Below are positions 44,374 through 52,827 of a stretch of DNA of 64,000 bases, one piece after another. The first letter of the stretch is position 1. Each line of letters opens with the position of its first letter. The stretch is from Natranaerovirga hydrolytica. Its GTDB lineage: Bacteria > Bacillota > Clostridia > Lachnospirales > DSM-24629. The DNA lies in contig NZ_SMGQ01000011.1 in the NCBI RefSeq assembly GCF_004339095.1, positions 233,575 to 297,574 of the forward strand. The letters are read 5' to 3'. The translations under genes were made by a program, and so were the position numbers. Under the pieces are notes generated by a model, which worked only from the letters and a program-made list of their open reading frames with translations, was not told where the DNA came from and did not search any database.

Positions 44374-45642
44374 ATGAGTCCTGAGTATATAACTTTAATT
44401 TTTCTAATCTTTACAGTTATTATGTTTGTGTGGGAGAAAATTCCATTGGCAGTTACGGCAATGATTGTTGCAATTGGACTTTCTTTAACAGGTGTGTTAG
44501 AGCCATCAGAAGTATTTTCAGGTTTTGTCAATGGTAATGTGCTTCTTTTTATGGCGATGTTTGTCGTGGGGGCAGCATTTTTTGAGACCGGAATGGCTCA
44601 AAAAGTAGGTGGGATAGTTACTAAATTTGCAAAGACCGAAAGACAACTCATTGTTGCAGTCATGCTTATTACTGGTGTGATGTCAGGTTTGCTGTCTAAT
44701 ACAGGTACTGCAGCAGTTTTTATACCAGTCATTATAGGTATTGCAGCAAAGTCAGGATTTTCTAGATTAAGATTGTTATTGCCTTTGGTTTTAGCAGCAG
44801 CTATGGGAGGAAATCTTAGTTTAATTGGTGCACCGGGTAATATGATTGCTCAATCAGCACTTCAAAATATTGGCATGGAGTTTGGATTTTTTGAATACGC
44901 TAAGGTAGGGTTACCAATGCTCATTATAGGAATTATTTATTTTAGTTTGTTTGGGTATAAACTTCTGCCAGCTGATAGAGATGATTCCCTAGATACAGAT
45001 TCCGTTTATAGTAAACAGAAAGATTATTCTGATGTACCAAAATGGAAACAAAATGTTTCATTGATTGTATTGGTAGTAACCATTTTAGCTATGATATTTG
45101 AAAAGCAAATTGGTGTAAGGTTATTTGTTTCAGCTTGGATTGGAGCTCTTGTATTAATTGCTACTGGAGTTATTTCGCAAAAAAATGCAATGAAGTCTAT
45201 TGACATGAATACCATTTTACTATTTGTAGGTTCATTAGCATTGGCTAATGCCATTCAATCATCTGGAACAGGAGGGTTAATAGCGGATACTTTTATTGGA
45301 ATATTAGGTAATAATCCTTCACCATATGTATTATTATTTGCTATATTGCTTCTTTCAGCTGTTATGACGAATATTATGTCTAACACAGCAACAACGGCAT
45401 TACTTGTTCCAATAGGTCTTTCGATTGCTAGTGCAATGGGTGTTGATCCAAGAGCGGTATTAATGGCAACAGTAATTGGCGGGTCTTGTGCTTATGCAAC
45501 ACCAATTGGAATGCCAGCCAATACTATGGTATACGGTTTAGGTGGCTATACATTTAAAGACTTCCTAAAAGTAGGTGGACCATTAGTTATTGTTTCAATC
45601 ATTGTAGGAATGATATTACTACCTCTTTTCTTCCCATTTTAA
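44374..45642 (+). CDS. SLC13/DASS-type anion transporter, probable tartrate/dicarboxylate carrier
   Basis: A 422-residue polytopic protein with the two inverted SNT-type motifs of the divalent anion:sodium symporter superfamily: LLSNTGTAAVFIPVIIGIA and GNLSLIGAPGNM in the first half, MSNTATTALLVPIGL and YATPIGMPANTM in the second. Position directly before ttdAB suggests uptake of L-tartrate, perhaps with Na+ or in exchange for a product. E. coli TtdT belongs to the same superfamily. AAAGGAG at about 44361-44367 fixes ATG 44374. Substrate is inferred from context. Confidence 0.82.
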   Translation: MSPEYITLIFLIFTVIMFVWEKIPLAVTAMIVAIGLSLTGVLEPSEVFSGFVNGNVLLFMAMFVVGAAFFETGMAQKVGGIVTKFAKTERQLIVAVMLITGVMSGLLSNTGTAAVFIPVIIGIAAKSGFSRLRLLLPLVLAAAMGGNLSLIGAPGNMIAQSALQNIGMEFGFFEYAKVGLPMLIIGIIYFSLFGYKLLPADRDDSLDTDSVYSKQKDYSDVPKWKQNVSLIVLVVTILAMIFEKQIGVRLFVSAWIGALVLIATGVISQKNAMKSIDMNTILLFVGSLALANAIQSSGTGGLIADTFIGILGNNPSPYVLLFAILLLSAVMTNIMSNTATTALLVPIGLSIASAMGVDPRAVLMATVIGGSCAYATPIGMPANTMVYGLGGYTFKDFLKVGGPLVIVSIIVGMILLPLFFPF

Positions 45643-45677
45643 GAGGTAACAATTAAATCAAATAAAGGAGAGATATT

Positions 45678-46577
45678 ATGAATAATAAACAGCAAATTGA
45701 AAAAATGACTGACATGATGTCTAAGTTCATTGCTCTTGTTAGTTATAAACTACCAGATGATGTGGAAAATAAATTAAAAGAATTAAGTGACGAAGAAACC
45801 AATCCTCTTGCAAAAACCATATACAATACAATGGAAGAAAATCAAAATCTAGCACAAGAGTTAAAAAGACCTTCTTGTCAAGATACGGGTGTTTTACAAT
45901 TTTTTATTAAATGTGGACAAAATTTCCCCCTCATTGGTCAACTAGAAAAAATTTTAAGAGACAGTGTATATCAATCAACTCTTGATACGCCATTAAGACA
46001 TAACTCTGTGGAAACATTTGATGAATACAATACTGGAAAAAACATTGGGAAAGGTACGCCAAGTATCTTTTGGGAAATAGAAGAAGAGAGTGACAAGGTA
46101 GAAATATATACGTATATGGCTGGAGGAGGATGTTCTCTTCCAGGAGCAGCAACAGTTTTGATGCCAGGAGAGGGTTATGAAACAGTGGTTAAATTTGTTC
46201 TTGACCGTATGACAAGTTATGGGATTAATGCTTGTCCACCACTTTTGGTAGGTGTTGGTGTAGGCACTTCTGTTGAAACAGCAGCTTTAAATTCAAAATT
46301 AGCTCTTATGCGTTCTGTAGAAAGTAAAAGTGAAAATGAAAATGCTGCTAAAATGGAAAAACTGCTTGAAGATGGTATTAATGCAATTGGTTTAGGGCCT
46401 CAAGGTCTTAAAGGTGCTAAATCTGTAATGGGTGTAAATGTTGTTAATACAGCAAGACATCCATCTACAATAGGTGTTGCAGTTAATACAGGATGTTGGT
46501 CTCATCGAAGAGGAAAAATCACCTTTGATAGTGATCTGAATTATGAAATTAATACACACAAGGGGGTAAAACTATGA
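45678..46577 (+). CDS. ttdA: L(+)-tartrate dehydratase alpha subunit
   Basis: It is an Fe-S hydro-lyase; with TtdB it converts L-tartrate to oxaloacetate. The 299 residues closely follow the E. coli TtdA pattern as I recall it: [70 protein letters not shown] and [19 protein letters not shown]. The cysteines in RPSC, NACPP and TGCW are the expected [4Fe-4S] ligands. Class I fumarase alpha subunits share these motifs, so fumarase activity is the alternative. AAAGGAGA precedes the ATG; ttdB overlaps by 4 bases. Confidence 0.85.
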   Translation: MNNKQQIEKMTDMMSKFIALVSYKLPDDVENKLKELSDEETNPLAKTIYNTMEENQNLAQELKRPSCQDTGVLQFFIKCGQNFPLIGQLEKILRDSVYQSTLDTPLRHNSVETFDEYNTGKNIGKGTPSIFWEIEEESDKVEIYTYMAGGGCSLPGAATVLMPGEGYETVVKFVLDRMTSYGINACPPLLVGVGVGTSVETAALNSKLALMRSVESKSENENAAKMEKLLEDGINAIGLGPQGLKGAKSVMGVNVVNTARHPSTIGVAVNTGCWSHRRGKITFDSDLNYEINTHKGVKL

Positions 46578-47185
46578 GCAAAAAAATATTAACTACGCCT
46601 ATAAAAAGTGAAGATTTAAAAGATATTAAAATTGGAGATGTTATATATTTAAGTGGAACATTAGTGACTTGTAGAGATGTTGCCCATAGAAGGTTAATTG
46701 AAAAAGGAATTCCTTTACCGGTAGACCTTAAAGGGAAAGCAATTTTCCATGCAGGTCCTATTGTTAAAGACCATGGAAATGAAAATTACGAAATGATTTC
46801 TGTTGGACCAACAACCAGTATGAGAATGGAAAAGTTCGAAAGAGAATTTATTGAAGAAACAGGCGTTAAGCTTATTGTAGGAAAAGGCGGAATGGGTAAA
46901 AACACAGAAGAAGGATGTAAAAAGCATAAAGTATTACATGTAGTTCTTCCAGCAGGAAACGCTGTGTTAGCAGCTAATAAAGTAAAACAAATTAAAGAAG
47001 TACATTGGAAAGACCTAGGGATGCCTGAATCTCTTTGGGTATGTGAAGTAAAAGAATTTGGGCCCCTTATTGTTTCTATAGATACTGAAGGGAATAATAT
47101 ATTTGAAGAAAACAAAGTAGGGTTTAATAAAAAGAAAGAAGAACAGTATAATCTTATTAGTAAAGAAGTTAGCTTTATTAAATAA
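46574..47185 (+). CDS. ttdB: L(+)-tartrate dehydratase beta subunit
   Basis: The 203-residue beta subunit begins [16 protein letters not shown] and contains [36 protein letters not shown] and GKGGMG. The segment [19 protein letters not shown] followed by IDTEGNN is closer to E. coli TtdB than to fumarase beta subunits, which read more like PEAVWVLEVENFGP. That comparison is from memory and is the main reason for preferring tartrate dehydratase. Translation is coupled to ttdA by an ATGA overlap. A terminator follows. Confidence 0.85.
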   Translation: MSKKILTTPIKSEDLKDIKIGDVIYLSGTLVTCRDVAHRRLIEKGIPLPVDLKGKAIFHAGPIVKDHGNENYEMISVGPTTSMRMEKFEREFIEETGVKLIVGKGGMGKNTEEGCKKHKVLHVVLPAGNAVLAANKVKQIKEVHWKDLGMPESLWVCEVKEFGPLIVSIDTEGNNIFEENKVGFNKKKEEQYNLISKEVSFIK

Positions 47186-47203
47186 GTAGTTTAGTTTATG
47201 TGT

Positions 47204-47246
47204 AAAAAGGTTCAGGTCACTCGTTGGTGGGGACTGGACCTTTTTT
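47204..47246 (+). terminator. Terminator after ttdB
   Basis: Imperfect stem of about 14 bp, 47204-47217 with 47231-47244, and six T. It separates ttdAB from the decarboxylase operon. Confidence 0.75.
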
Positions 47247-47353
47247 GGGGTCAAATGACGTTATTATTTAACTAGGATAAAAATAATACTATAGCTATAA
47301 AATATATTATGTTAAATTGACTAACTGAAAAAATACAAAAGGAAATTTTCACC

Positions 47354-47382
47354 TTGATATTCCTAAGTGTTTCATGTAAAAT
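47354..47382 (+). promoter_or_regulatory. Sigma-A-type promoter of the decarboxylase operon
   Basis: TTGATA at 47354-47359, 17 bases, TAAAAT at 47377-47382. The leader of about 105 bases contains TTTTTTT runs but no obvious riboswitch. Confidence 0.6.
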
Positions 47383-47494
47383 GGTATTTGGTGGAAGGTT
47401 GATTTTTTTTACGAAAATTTTATTTATAAATGAATAATTTTTTCTAGTGATATTAAAGTTTTATTACAATTAATTAAATAATGGAGGGCGAAAA

Positions 47495-49021
47495 ATGAGC
47501 AATACAACAAATTTAAATGAACTCATACAACGCCGAACTGATATTGAGTTTGGTGGTGTGGAGAAAGATAAGCAAAAAGATCCTTCAAATCCTTTAGTAG
47601 CAAGAGATAGAATCAATACGTTACTGGATGGACAAAGTTTTGTTGAGGTAGGAGCATTTGTATCTCATCGGTCTACAGATTTTAACATGACAGATCAAAC
47701 AACACCAGCAGATGGCGTTGTTACAGGTTATGGGACCATTGAAGGTCGCTTGGTTTATGTCTATAGCCAAGACAATACTGTTTTAAAAGGTGCATTAGGA
47801 GAAATGCACGCAAAAAAAATAAGTCATATCTATGAATTAGCTCTTAAAATGGGTGCGCCAGTTATTGGTTTGATTGATTCAGCAGGATTGCGTTTGCAAG
47901 AATCAACAGATGCACTTCATGGTTTTGGTGAGCTTTTTTTAAAACAATCTTTAGCGTCAGGTGTTATTCCTCAAATAACAGCTGTTTTAGGTAATTGTGG
48001 TGGTGGAGCTACTTTTATCCCTTCTTTATCCGATTTTACCTTTATGATTAGCAAAAAAGCAAAATTATATGTTAACAGTCCCAATGCTTTAGATAATAAA
48101 AACGCATCTCTAGACACAGTTGCATCTGCAAAATTTCATAGTGAAGAATCTGGAATGGTGGATTTTGTCTTAGAAGATGAAAACACATTATTAGCCAGCA
48201 TAAGAAATTTAGTAGACATGCTACCAGCTAATAACGTGGAAGAAGCTCCAGAGTTAGAATGTAGCGATGATTTGAATCGTGTGAGTTCTGAATTAAATAA
48301 CTTAGATACAACAAATGGCATAGATGCTAAAGCTATTATAGAAAAAATTGCAGACAATAATGATTTTGTAGAAGTAAAAGCAAACTATGCAACAACAATG
48401 GTGACAGGATTTATTAGATTGAATGGCACAACAATTGGTGTGGTTGCCAATCAAACCATAGATACAGATGGTTCATTATCCTCTAGTGCCAGTGAAAAAG
48501 CTGCAAGTTTTATACAAATATGTGATGCATTTAACATACCATTATTAAGTTTAACAGACGCAACGGGTTTTAAAGCAACGGTTGAAGAAGAAACAAAAGC
48601 CATAGCAAAGTCTGTTTCAAAAATGCTCTACACGTTTACCAATGCAACCGTTCCAAAAGTAAATGTATTAGTAGGACGAGGATATGGAAGTGCTTATATT
48701 GCAATGAACAGTAAGCATATAGGTGCTGATTTTGTATTGGCTTGGCCAAGTGCAAAAGTATCTATGATGGAAGCTTCATCTGCTGTAAAAATTATGTATG
48801 CAGATGAAATTAATGCTGCACAAGACGTTTCGGCAGCAATAAATGAAAAAACCAATGAATTTGAAACATTACAAAGTAGTCCTTATGCAGCGGCAAGTAG
48901 AGGCTATATAGATGATATTATAGAACCTGGAGCAACAAGAAAACGCATCATAGCAACATTTGAGATGCTATTATCAAAAAGAGAAAACCGTCCAGAAAAA
49001 AAACATGGCACAATCCTATAG
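47495..49021 (+). CDS. Carboxyltransferase subunit, 12S/MmdA-like (divergent)
   Basis: A 508-residue protein of the acyl-CoA carboxyltransferase fold shared by propionyl-CoA carboxylase beta, methylmalonyl-CoA decarboxylase alpha and the 12S transcarboxylase subunit. Crotonase-like halves appear as GAPVIGLIDSAGLRLQES with LGNCGGGATFIPSLSDF, then CDAFNIPLLSLTDATGF with GRGYGSAYIAMNSKH. The second-half motif differs from the usual VDVPGFLPG and the first-half one from the usual GxCxGG context, so the acyl-CoA substrate is unclear. It is the first gene of the Na+-pumping decarboxylase operon, with GGAGGG before the ATG. Confidence 0.82.
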   Translation: MSNTTNLNELIQRRTDIEFGGVEKDKQKDPSNPLVARDRINTLLDGQSFVEVGAFVSHRSTDFNMTDQTTPADGVVTGYGTIEGRLVYVYSQDNTVLKGALGEMHAKKISHIYELALKMGAPVIGLIDSAGLRLQESTDALHGFGELFLKQSLASGVIPQITAVLGNCGGGATFIPSLSDFTFMISKKAKLYVNSPNALDNKNASLDTVASAKFHSEESGMVDFVLEDENTLLASIRNLVDMLPANNVEEAPELECSDDLNRVSSELNNLDTTNGIDAKAIIEKIADNNDFVEVKANYATTMVTGFIRLNGTTIGVVANQTIDTDGSLSSSASEKAASFIQICDAFNIPLLSLTDATGFKATVEEETKAIAKSVSKMLYTFTNATVPKVNVLVGRGYGSAYIAMNSKHIGADFVLAWPSAKVSMMEASSAVKIMYADEINAAQDVSAAINEKTNEFETLQSSPYAAASRGYIDDIIEPGATRKRIIATFEMLLSKRENRPEKKHGTIL

Positions 49022-49034
49022 ATGAGGTGATAAA

Positions 49035-49355
49035 GTGGATACATTAATCAATGCGCTAGGTGTAACGGCAGTAGGTATGGGGATTGTATTTGCAATGCTC
49101 ATTATCATTTCAGTTATTATAGCCAATTTAAGACATGTGAATAACCTATTTGCAAAACAACCAAAAAAACAAGAAGTTGTTAAAGAAACAAAAGTAGAAA
49201 CACCTGTGGTAAAAGAAGAAAGTGTAGATGATTTGGAATTAGTAGCCGTGATTACATCAGCAATTGCAGCTTCTTTAAATACAACATCCGATCAGTTACA
49301 AGTTAAATCAATTAGACGTGTAAAAACAAAAAAAACCAAATGGCAATATCAATAA
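49035..49355 (+). CDS. oadG: OadG-family delta/gamma membrane subunit
   Basis: The small assembly subunit of Na+-translocating decarboxylases. It is 106 residues with one membrane helix (ALGVTAVGMGIVFAMLIIISVIIANL), a Lys/Glu/Val linker and a C-terminal part (VAVITSAIAASLNTT) typical of OadG/MmdD. It starts at GTG 49035 after GATGAGGTGA. It anchors the soluble carboxyltransferase and biotin carrier to the beta subunit (family knowledge). Confidence 0.88.
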   Translation: MDTLINALGVTAVGMGIVFAMLIIISVIIANLRHVNNLFAKQPKKQEVVKETKVETPVVKEESVDDLELVAVITSAIAASLNTTSDQLQVKSIRRVKTKKTKWQYQ

Positions 49356-49384
49356 ATAATTGTATGAAATAGGAGGACTTGAAT

Positions 49385-49747
49385 ATGAAAAAATATAGAG
49401 TAACAGTGAATGGTACTTCTTATGAAGTAGAAGTAGAAGAATTAGGAGAAGGTGTTTCTTCAGCGCCAAGTGCACCTGCACAGACTTCTACACCAGCAGC
49501 AGCGCCTACACCTGCACCAGCAGCAGGAGGAGCAGGAGATCCTGTGCCAGCGCCAATGCCAGGAAAAATTATTGAAGTAAAAGTTTCACAAGGTCAACAG
49601 ATTAATGAAGGTGACGTTATTGCAGTTTTAGAAGCGATGAAAATGGAAAACGAAGTAGTAGCACCAAAAAGCGGTACAGTTGCAAGTGTTAATGTTAATA
49701 AAGGACAAAGTATTGAATCAGGAGACGCAATTATTACAATTAGTTAA
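49385..49747 (+). CDS. Biotin carboxyl carrier subunit (gamma/1.3S type)
   Basis: A 120-residue biotin carrier. It has an N-terminal KKYRVTVNGTSYEVEVEEL, a flexible Ala/Pro linker (residues about 28-55, locally GC-rich codons) and a lipoyl/biotinyl domain with the biotin site EAMKMEN. AGGAGG at 49371-49376 selects the ATG at 49385 over the TTG at 49379. As the only biotinyl domain in the operon, it must serve both carboxyltransferases if both are active. Confidence 0.93.
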   Translation: MKKYRVTVNGTSYEVEVEELGEGVSSAPSAPAQTSTPAAAPTPAPAAGGAGDPVPAPMPGKIIEVKVSQGQQINEGDVIAVLEAMKMENEVVAPKSGTVASVNVNKGQSIESGDAIITIS

Positions 49748-49795
49748 GGAAAATAAAATTTTCCCTAAAATACAAAAGGGAGGTCTTTTAGAGAA

Positions 49796-50953
49796 ATGGA
49801 TTTATTAGACGTATTTAGTGATTTAGTTACGCAAAGTGGATTTACTAACCTTAATATATACAATGTAATAATGGTGTTAGTATCTTTAATATTAATTTAC
49901 TTAGCGATTAAAAAAGAATATGAACCATTATTATTACTACCAATTGGTTTTGGTATTTTATTAGTTAACCTTTTTCCAGGAATTATGGCACCGCCACCAG
50001 ACGCTGAAACAAGTGGTGGGTTATTATACTACTTATCTCAGGGTAATAAATTAGGTATATTCCCACCATTAATCTTTGTAGGTGTTGGAGCATTAACGGA
50101 CTTTGGTCCATTACTTGCCAATCCTAAAAGTTTCTTGTTAGGTGCAGCTGCACAATTTGGTATATTCTTTGCTTTTATAGCAGCTATTGTGGTAGGTGAT
50201 TTATTCCCAGGATTAGAAATAACAGAACAAGTGGCAGCATCTATTGGTATTATTGGTGGAGCAGACGGTCCGACAGCAATATATATTGCTTCTCAATTAG
50301 CAGAAGAACATTTACCAGCTATAGCCGTTGCAGCTTATTCCTATATGGCTATGGTACCAATTATACAACCACCGATTATGCGATTGTTTACAACAAAAGA
50401 AGAACGTATGATTCAAATGGAACAGTTAAGACCCGTTTCAAAGTTGGAAAAAATATTATTCCCAATTATCGTATCCCTTTTAGTTATTCTAGTATTACCG
50501 GATACAGCGCCACTTCTTGGGATGTTAATGTTTGGTAATTTAATTAAAGAATCAGGTGTGGTTAGAAATTTAGTAGATACTGCTTCTAATGCGCTAATGT
50601 ATATTATCGTTATTTTCTTAGGATTATCCGTTGGTGCATCAGCAGAAGGCGCTAATTTCTTAAATTCAACAACCTTAGTTATACTAGGATTAGGTCTTGT
50701 AGCCTTTTGTATTGGTACAGCAACAGGTGTTTTGTTTGGGAAAATTATGCACAAATTGTCAGGTGGAAAAGTGAATCCTTTAATTGGTGCAGCCGGTGTA
50801 TCCGCCGTACCTATGGCAGCTAGAATCGTTCAAAAAGTAGGAAGTGAAGACAATCCAAACAACTTCTTGTTAATGCATGCTATGGGACCCAATGTAGCAG
50901 GTGTTATTGGTTCAGCTGTATCAGCAGGTGTATTTTTAGCGATTTTTGGATAA
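49796..50953 (+). CDS. oadB: Na+-translocating decarboxylase beta subunit
   Basis: The membrane pump that decarboxylates carboxybiotin and exports Na+. The 385-residue polytopic protein has the conserved GIIGGADGPTAIYIAS (functional Asp, near residue 155), the TDFGPLLANP motif and the C-terminal HAMGPNVAGVIGSAV with the conserved Asn. OadB, MmdB and GcdB are near-identical in type, so the beta subunit does not reveal the substrate. GGGAGG precedes the ATG. Confidence 0.94.
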   Translation: MDLLDVFSDLVTQSGFTNLNIYNVIMVLVSLILIYLAIKKEYEPLLLLPIGFGILLVNLFPGIMAPPPDAETSGGLLYYLSQGNKLGIFPPLIFVGVGALTDFGPLLANPKSFLLGAAAQFGIFFAFIAAIVVGDLFPGLEITEQVAASIGIIGGADGPTAIYIASQLAEEHLPAIAVAAYSYMAMVPIIQPPIMRLFTTKEERMIQMEQLRPVSKLEKILFPIIVSLLVILVLPDTAPLLGMLMFGNLIKESGVVRNLVDTASNALMYIIVIFLGLSVGASAEGANFLNSTTLVILGLGLVAFCIGTATGVLFGKIMHKLSGGKVNPLIGAAGVSAVPMAARIVQKVGSEDNPNNFLLMHAMGPNVAGVIGSAVSAGVFLAIFG

Positions 50954-51013
50954 GACTTAAGATATAAAGAAACATAGTTTTCTTTATGGTGAGAATAGAA
51001 AGGAGGAAGTATT

Positions 51014-52426
51014 ATGGCAGAGCAAAATAAAAAGGCTGTAAAAATTACAGATACAATATTAAGAGATGCGCATCAATCATTAATCGCAACCCGTTTGACA
51101 ACAGAAGATATGATGCCAATTATAGAAAAATTAGATCAAGTAGGTTATCACTCTGTAGAATGTTGGGGTGGTGCTACATTTGATGCTTCACTAAGGTTTT
51201 TAAAAGAAGATCCATGGGATCGATTAAGAAAATTAAAAGATGGTTTTAAAAATACCAAATTACAAATGTTACTTAGAGGGCAAAATATCCTAGGTTATCG
51301 TCATTATGCAGATGATGTTGTAGAATATTTTGTACAAAAAACCATTGCAAATGGTATGGATATTATAAGAATATTTGATGCCTTAAATGACGTTAGAAAT
51401 TTAGAAACTGCTTTAAATGCAACAAAAAAAGAAGGTGGGCATGCCCAATGTGCCATTGCTTATACATTAAGTGAAGTTCATACATTAGACTATTATGTAA
51501 AGTTGGCAAAACAATTTGAACAAATGGGTGCAGATTCTATCTGTATTAAAGATATGGCAGGTTTATTAATCCCATATGCAGCAGAAGAACTTGTAAAAGC
51601 GATAAAAGAATCTGTCGATGTGCCGATAGCCATTCACAGTCATTACACAAGTGGTGTGGCAGGAATGAGTTATTTAAAAGCCGTAGAAGCGGGTGTGGAT
51701 ATTATTGATACAGCAATATCACCGTTTTCTATGGGAACAGCACAACCGGCTACAGAAGTTATGGTAGAAACTTTAAAAGATACGCCTTATGATACGGGCT
51801 TTGATCAGACTTTATTAGCAGATATAGCAGATTATTTCAGACCAATAAGAGAAAAAGCCATTGACTCTGGTTTGCTGAATACAAAAGTACTAGGTGTAGA
51901 CATCAAAACATTGTTATACCAAGTACCAGGCGGTATGTTATCTAACTTAGTATCACAATTAAAAGAACAAAATGCAGAAGAAAAATTTCCTGAGGTTCTT
52001 AAGGAAATACCAAAAGTCCGTGCAGAATTTGGTTATCCACCACTTGTAACACCGTCTAGTCAAATTGTGGGAACCCAATCTGTGCTGAATGTATTAGCAG
52101 GCCAGCGTTATAAAATGATTACAAAAGAATCTAAAGCAGTGGTTAGAGGTGAATATGGAAAAACACCTGTACCTATTAGTGAAGAAGTTCGAAAGAAAAT
52201 CATTGGTGATGAAGAACCTATTATCTGTAGACCAGCTGATTTAATACAGCCAGAACTTAAAAAGATAGAAGAAGAAATGAAACAATACAAAGAGCAGCCT
52301 GAAGATGTCTTATCCTATGCATTATTTCCACAGGTTGCAGAAGATTATTTCAAATATAGAGAAGCACAAAAAAGTAAAGTAGACCCAGAGTTAGCAGATA
52401 AAGATAATAAAACATATCCTGCATAA
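51014..52426 (+). CDS. oadA: Oxaloacetate decarboxylase alpha/5S carboxyltransferase subunit (no biotinyl domain)
   Basis: It transfers the carboxyl group of oxaloacetate to biotin, giving pyruvate. The TIM-barrel motifs are ITDTILRDAHQSLIATR, ECWGGATFD, SICIKDMAGLL and AIHSHYTSG (zinc His-x-His). A PYC/OadA conserved region (TKVLGVDIKTLLYQVPGGMLSNL) follows. At 470 residues it ends before the biotinyl domain that OadA enzymes usually carry, so it resembles the 5S transcarboxylase subunit and relies on the separate carrier. AAAGGAGGA precedes the ATG. Confidence 0.93.
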   Translation: MAEQNKKAVKITDTILRDAHQSLIATRLTTEDMMPIIEKLDQVGYHSVECWGGATFDASLRFLKEDPWDRLRKLKDGFKNTKLQMLLRGQNILGYRHYADDVVEYFVQKTIANGMDIIRIFDALNDVRNLETALNATKKEGGHAQCAIAYTLSEVHTLDYYVKLAKQFEQMGADSICIKDMAGLLIPYAAEELVKAIKESVDVPIAIHSHYTSGVAGMSYLKAVEAGVDIIDTAISPFSMGTAQPATEVMVETLKDTPYDTGFDQTLLADIADYFRPIREKAIDSGLLNTKVLGVDIKTLLYQVPGGMLSNLVSQLKEQNAEEKFPEVLKEIPKVRAEFGYPPLVTPSSQIVGTQSVLNVLAGQRYKMITKESKAVVRGEYGKTPVPISEEVRKKIIGDEEPIICRPADLIQPELKKIEEEMKQYKEQPEDVLSYALFPQVAEDYFKYREAQKSKVDPELADKDNKTYPA

Positions 52427-52435
52427 CAATAACGG

Positions 52436-52550
52436 TTAGAAAGCACAAATATGTGAGATAAGAAGCTGACTTTCATTGATGACTTGTGTCTTTTGCCCTA
52501 GTAAGCGGTATAAGTTGAGTTCAATCAAGATCAGGCTTCCTATCTTAACT
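52436..52550 (-). repeat. Two-hairpin repeat relic, copy C
   Basis: ACTTGTGTCTTTTGCCCTA and the GTAAGCGGTATAAGT that follows it (52482-52515) match hairpin H1 of the family in inverse orientation, preceded by CTTTCATTG. The H2 core is lost. Instead, AGATAAGAAGCTGA at 52457-52470 pairs imperfectly with TCAGGCTTCCTATCT at 52531-52545. It is a decayed copy. Confidence 0.5.
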
Positions 52551-52551
52551 G

Positions 52552-52594
52552 AAAAGGCTTAAGCTAATGAAATCACAAAGCTTAAGCCTTTTTA
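52552..52594. terminator. Terminator of the decarboxylase operon
   Basis: Perfect 14-bp stem, 52552-52565 with 52579-52592, followed by T. The stem starts with AAAA, so it could act in both directions. Confidence 0.9.
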
Positions 52595-52679
52595 TTGGAT
52601 AAAAGAATACTAAAAACTCCTTTTTGAGACATCATCAAACTAAAGATTTTACAAAATAATACAATAACATAAAATAATT

Positions 52680-52709
52680 TTGCAATAAAAGGATTGTATA
52701 TGATATAAT
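52680..52709 (+). promoter_or_regulatory. Promoter of the RpiR-type regulator gene
   Basis: TTGCAA at 52680-52685, 18 bases, TATAAT at 52704-52709 with a TG extension upstream of the -10. The leader is about 115 bases. Confidence 0.6.
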
Positions 52710-52827
52710 ATTCAAGAATTGACTAAAATAAAGGATTTCCACATAATCTCAATTAATAAACAATGAAAATAAAAAGAAATAATAGCACATAATACATAGA
52801 AATAATATATAAGTGGTGAGATAAAAA

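Noticed and set aside
45678-47185. Assignment as class I fumarase subunits
   Set aside because: The motifs are shared, but the beta-subunit block [20 protein letters not shown] and the decarboxylase context fit tartrate dehydratase better. Kept as the alternative.
47354-47494. Riboswitch in the decarboxylase operon leader
   Set aside because: No stable alternating stems or known aptamer motifs are visible; only T-rich runs.
50413-50754. 113-codon minus-strand frame
   Set aside because: Shadow of oadB; composition mirrors membrane-helix codons.
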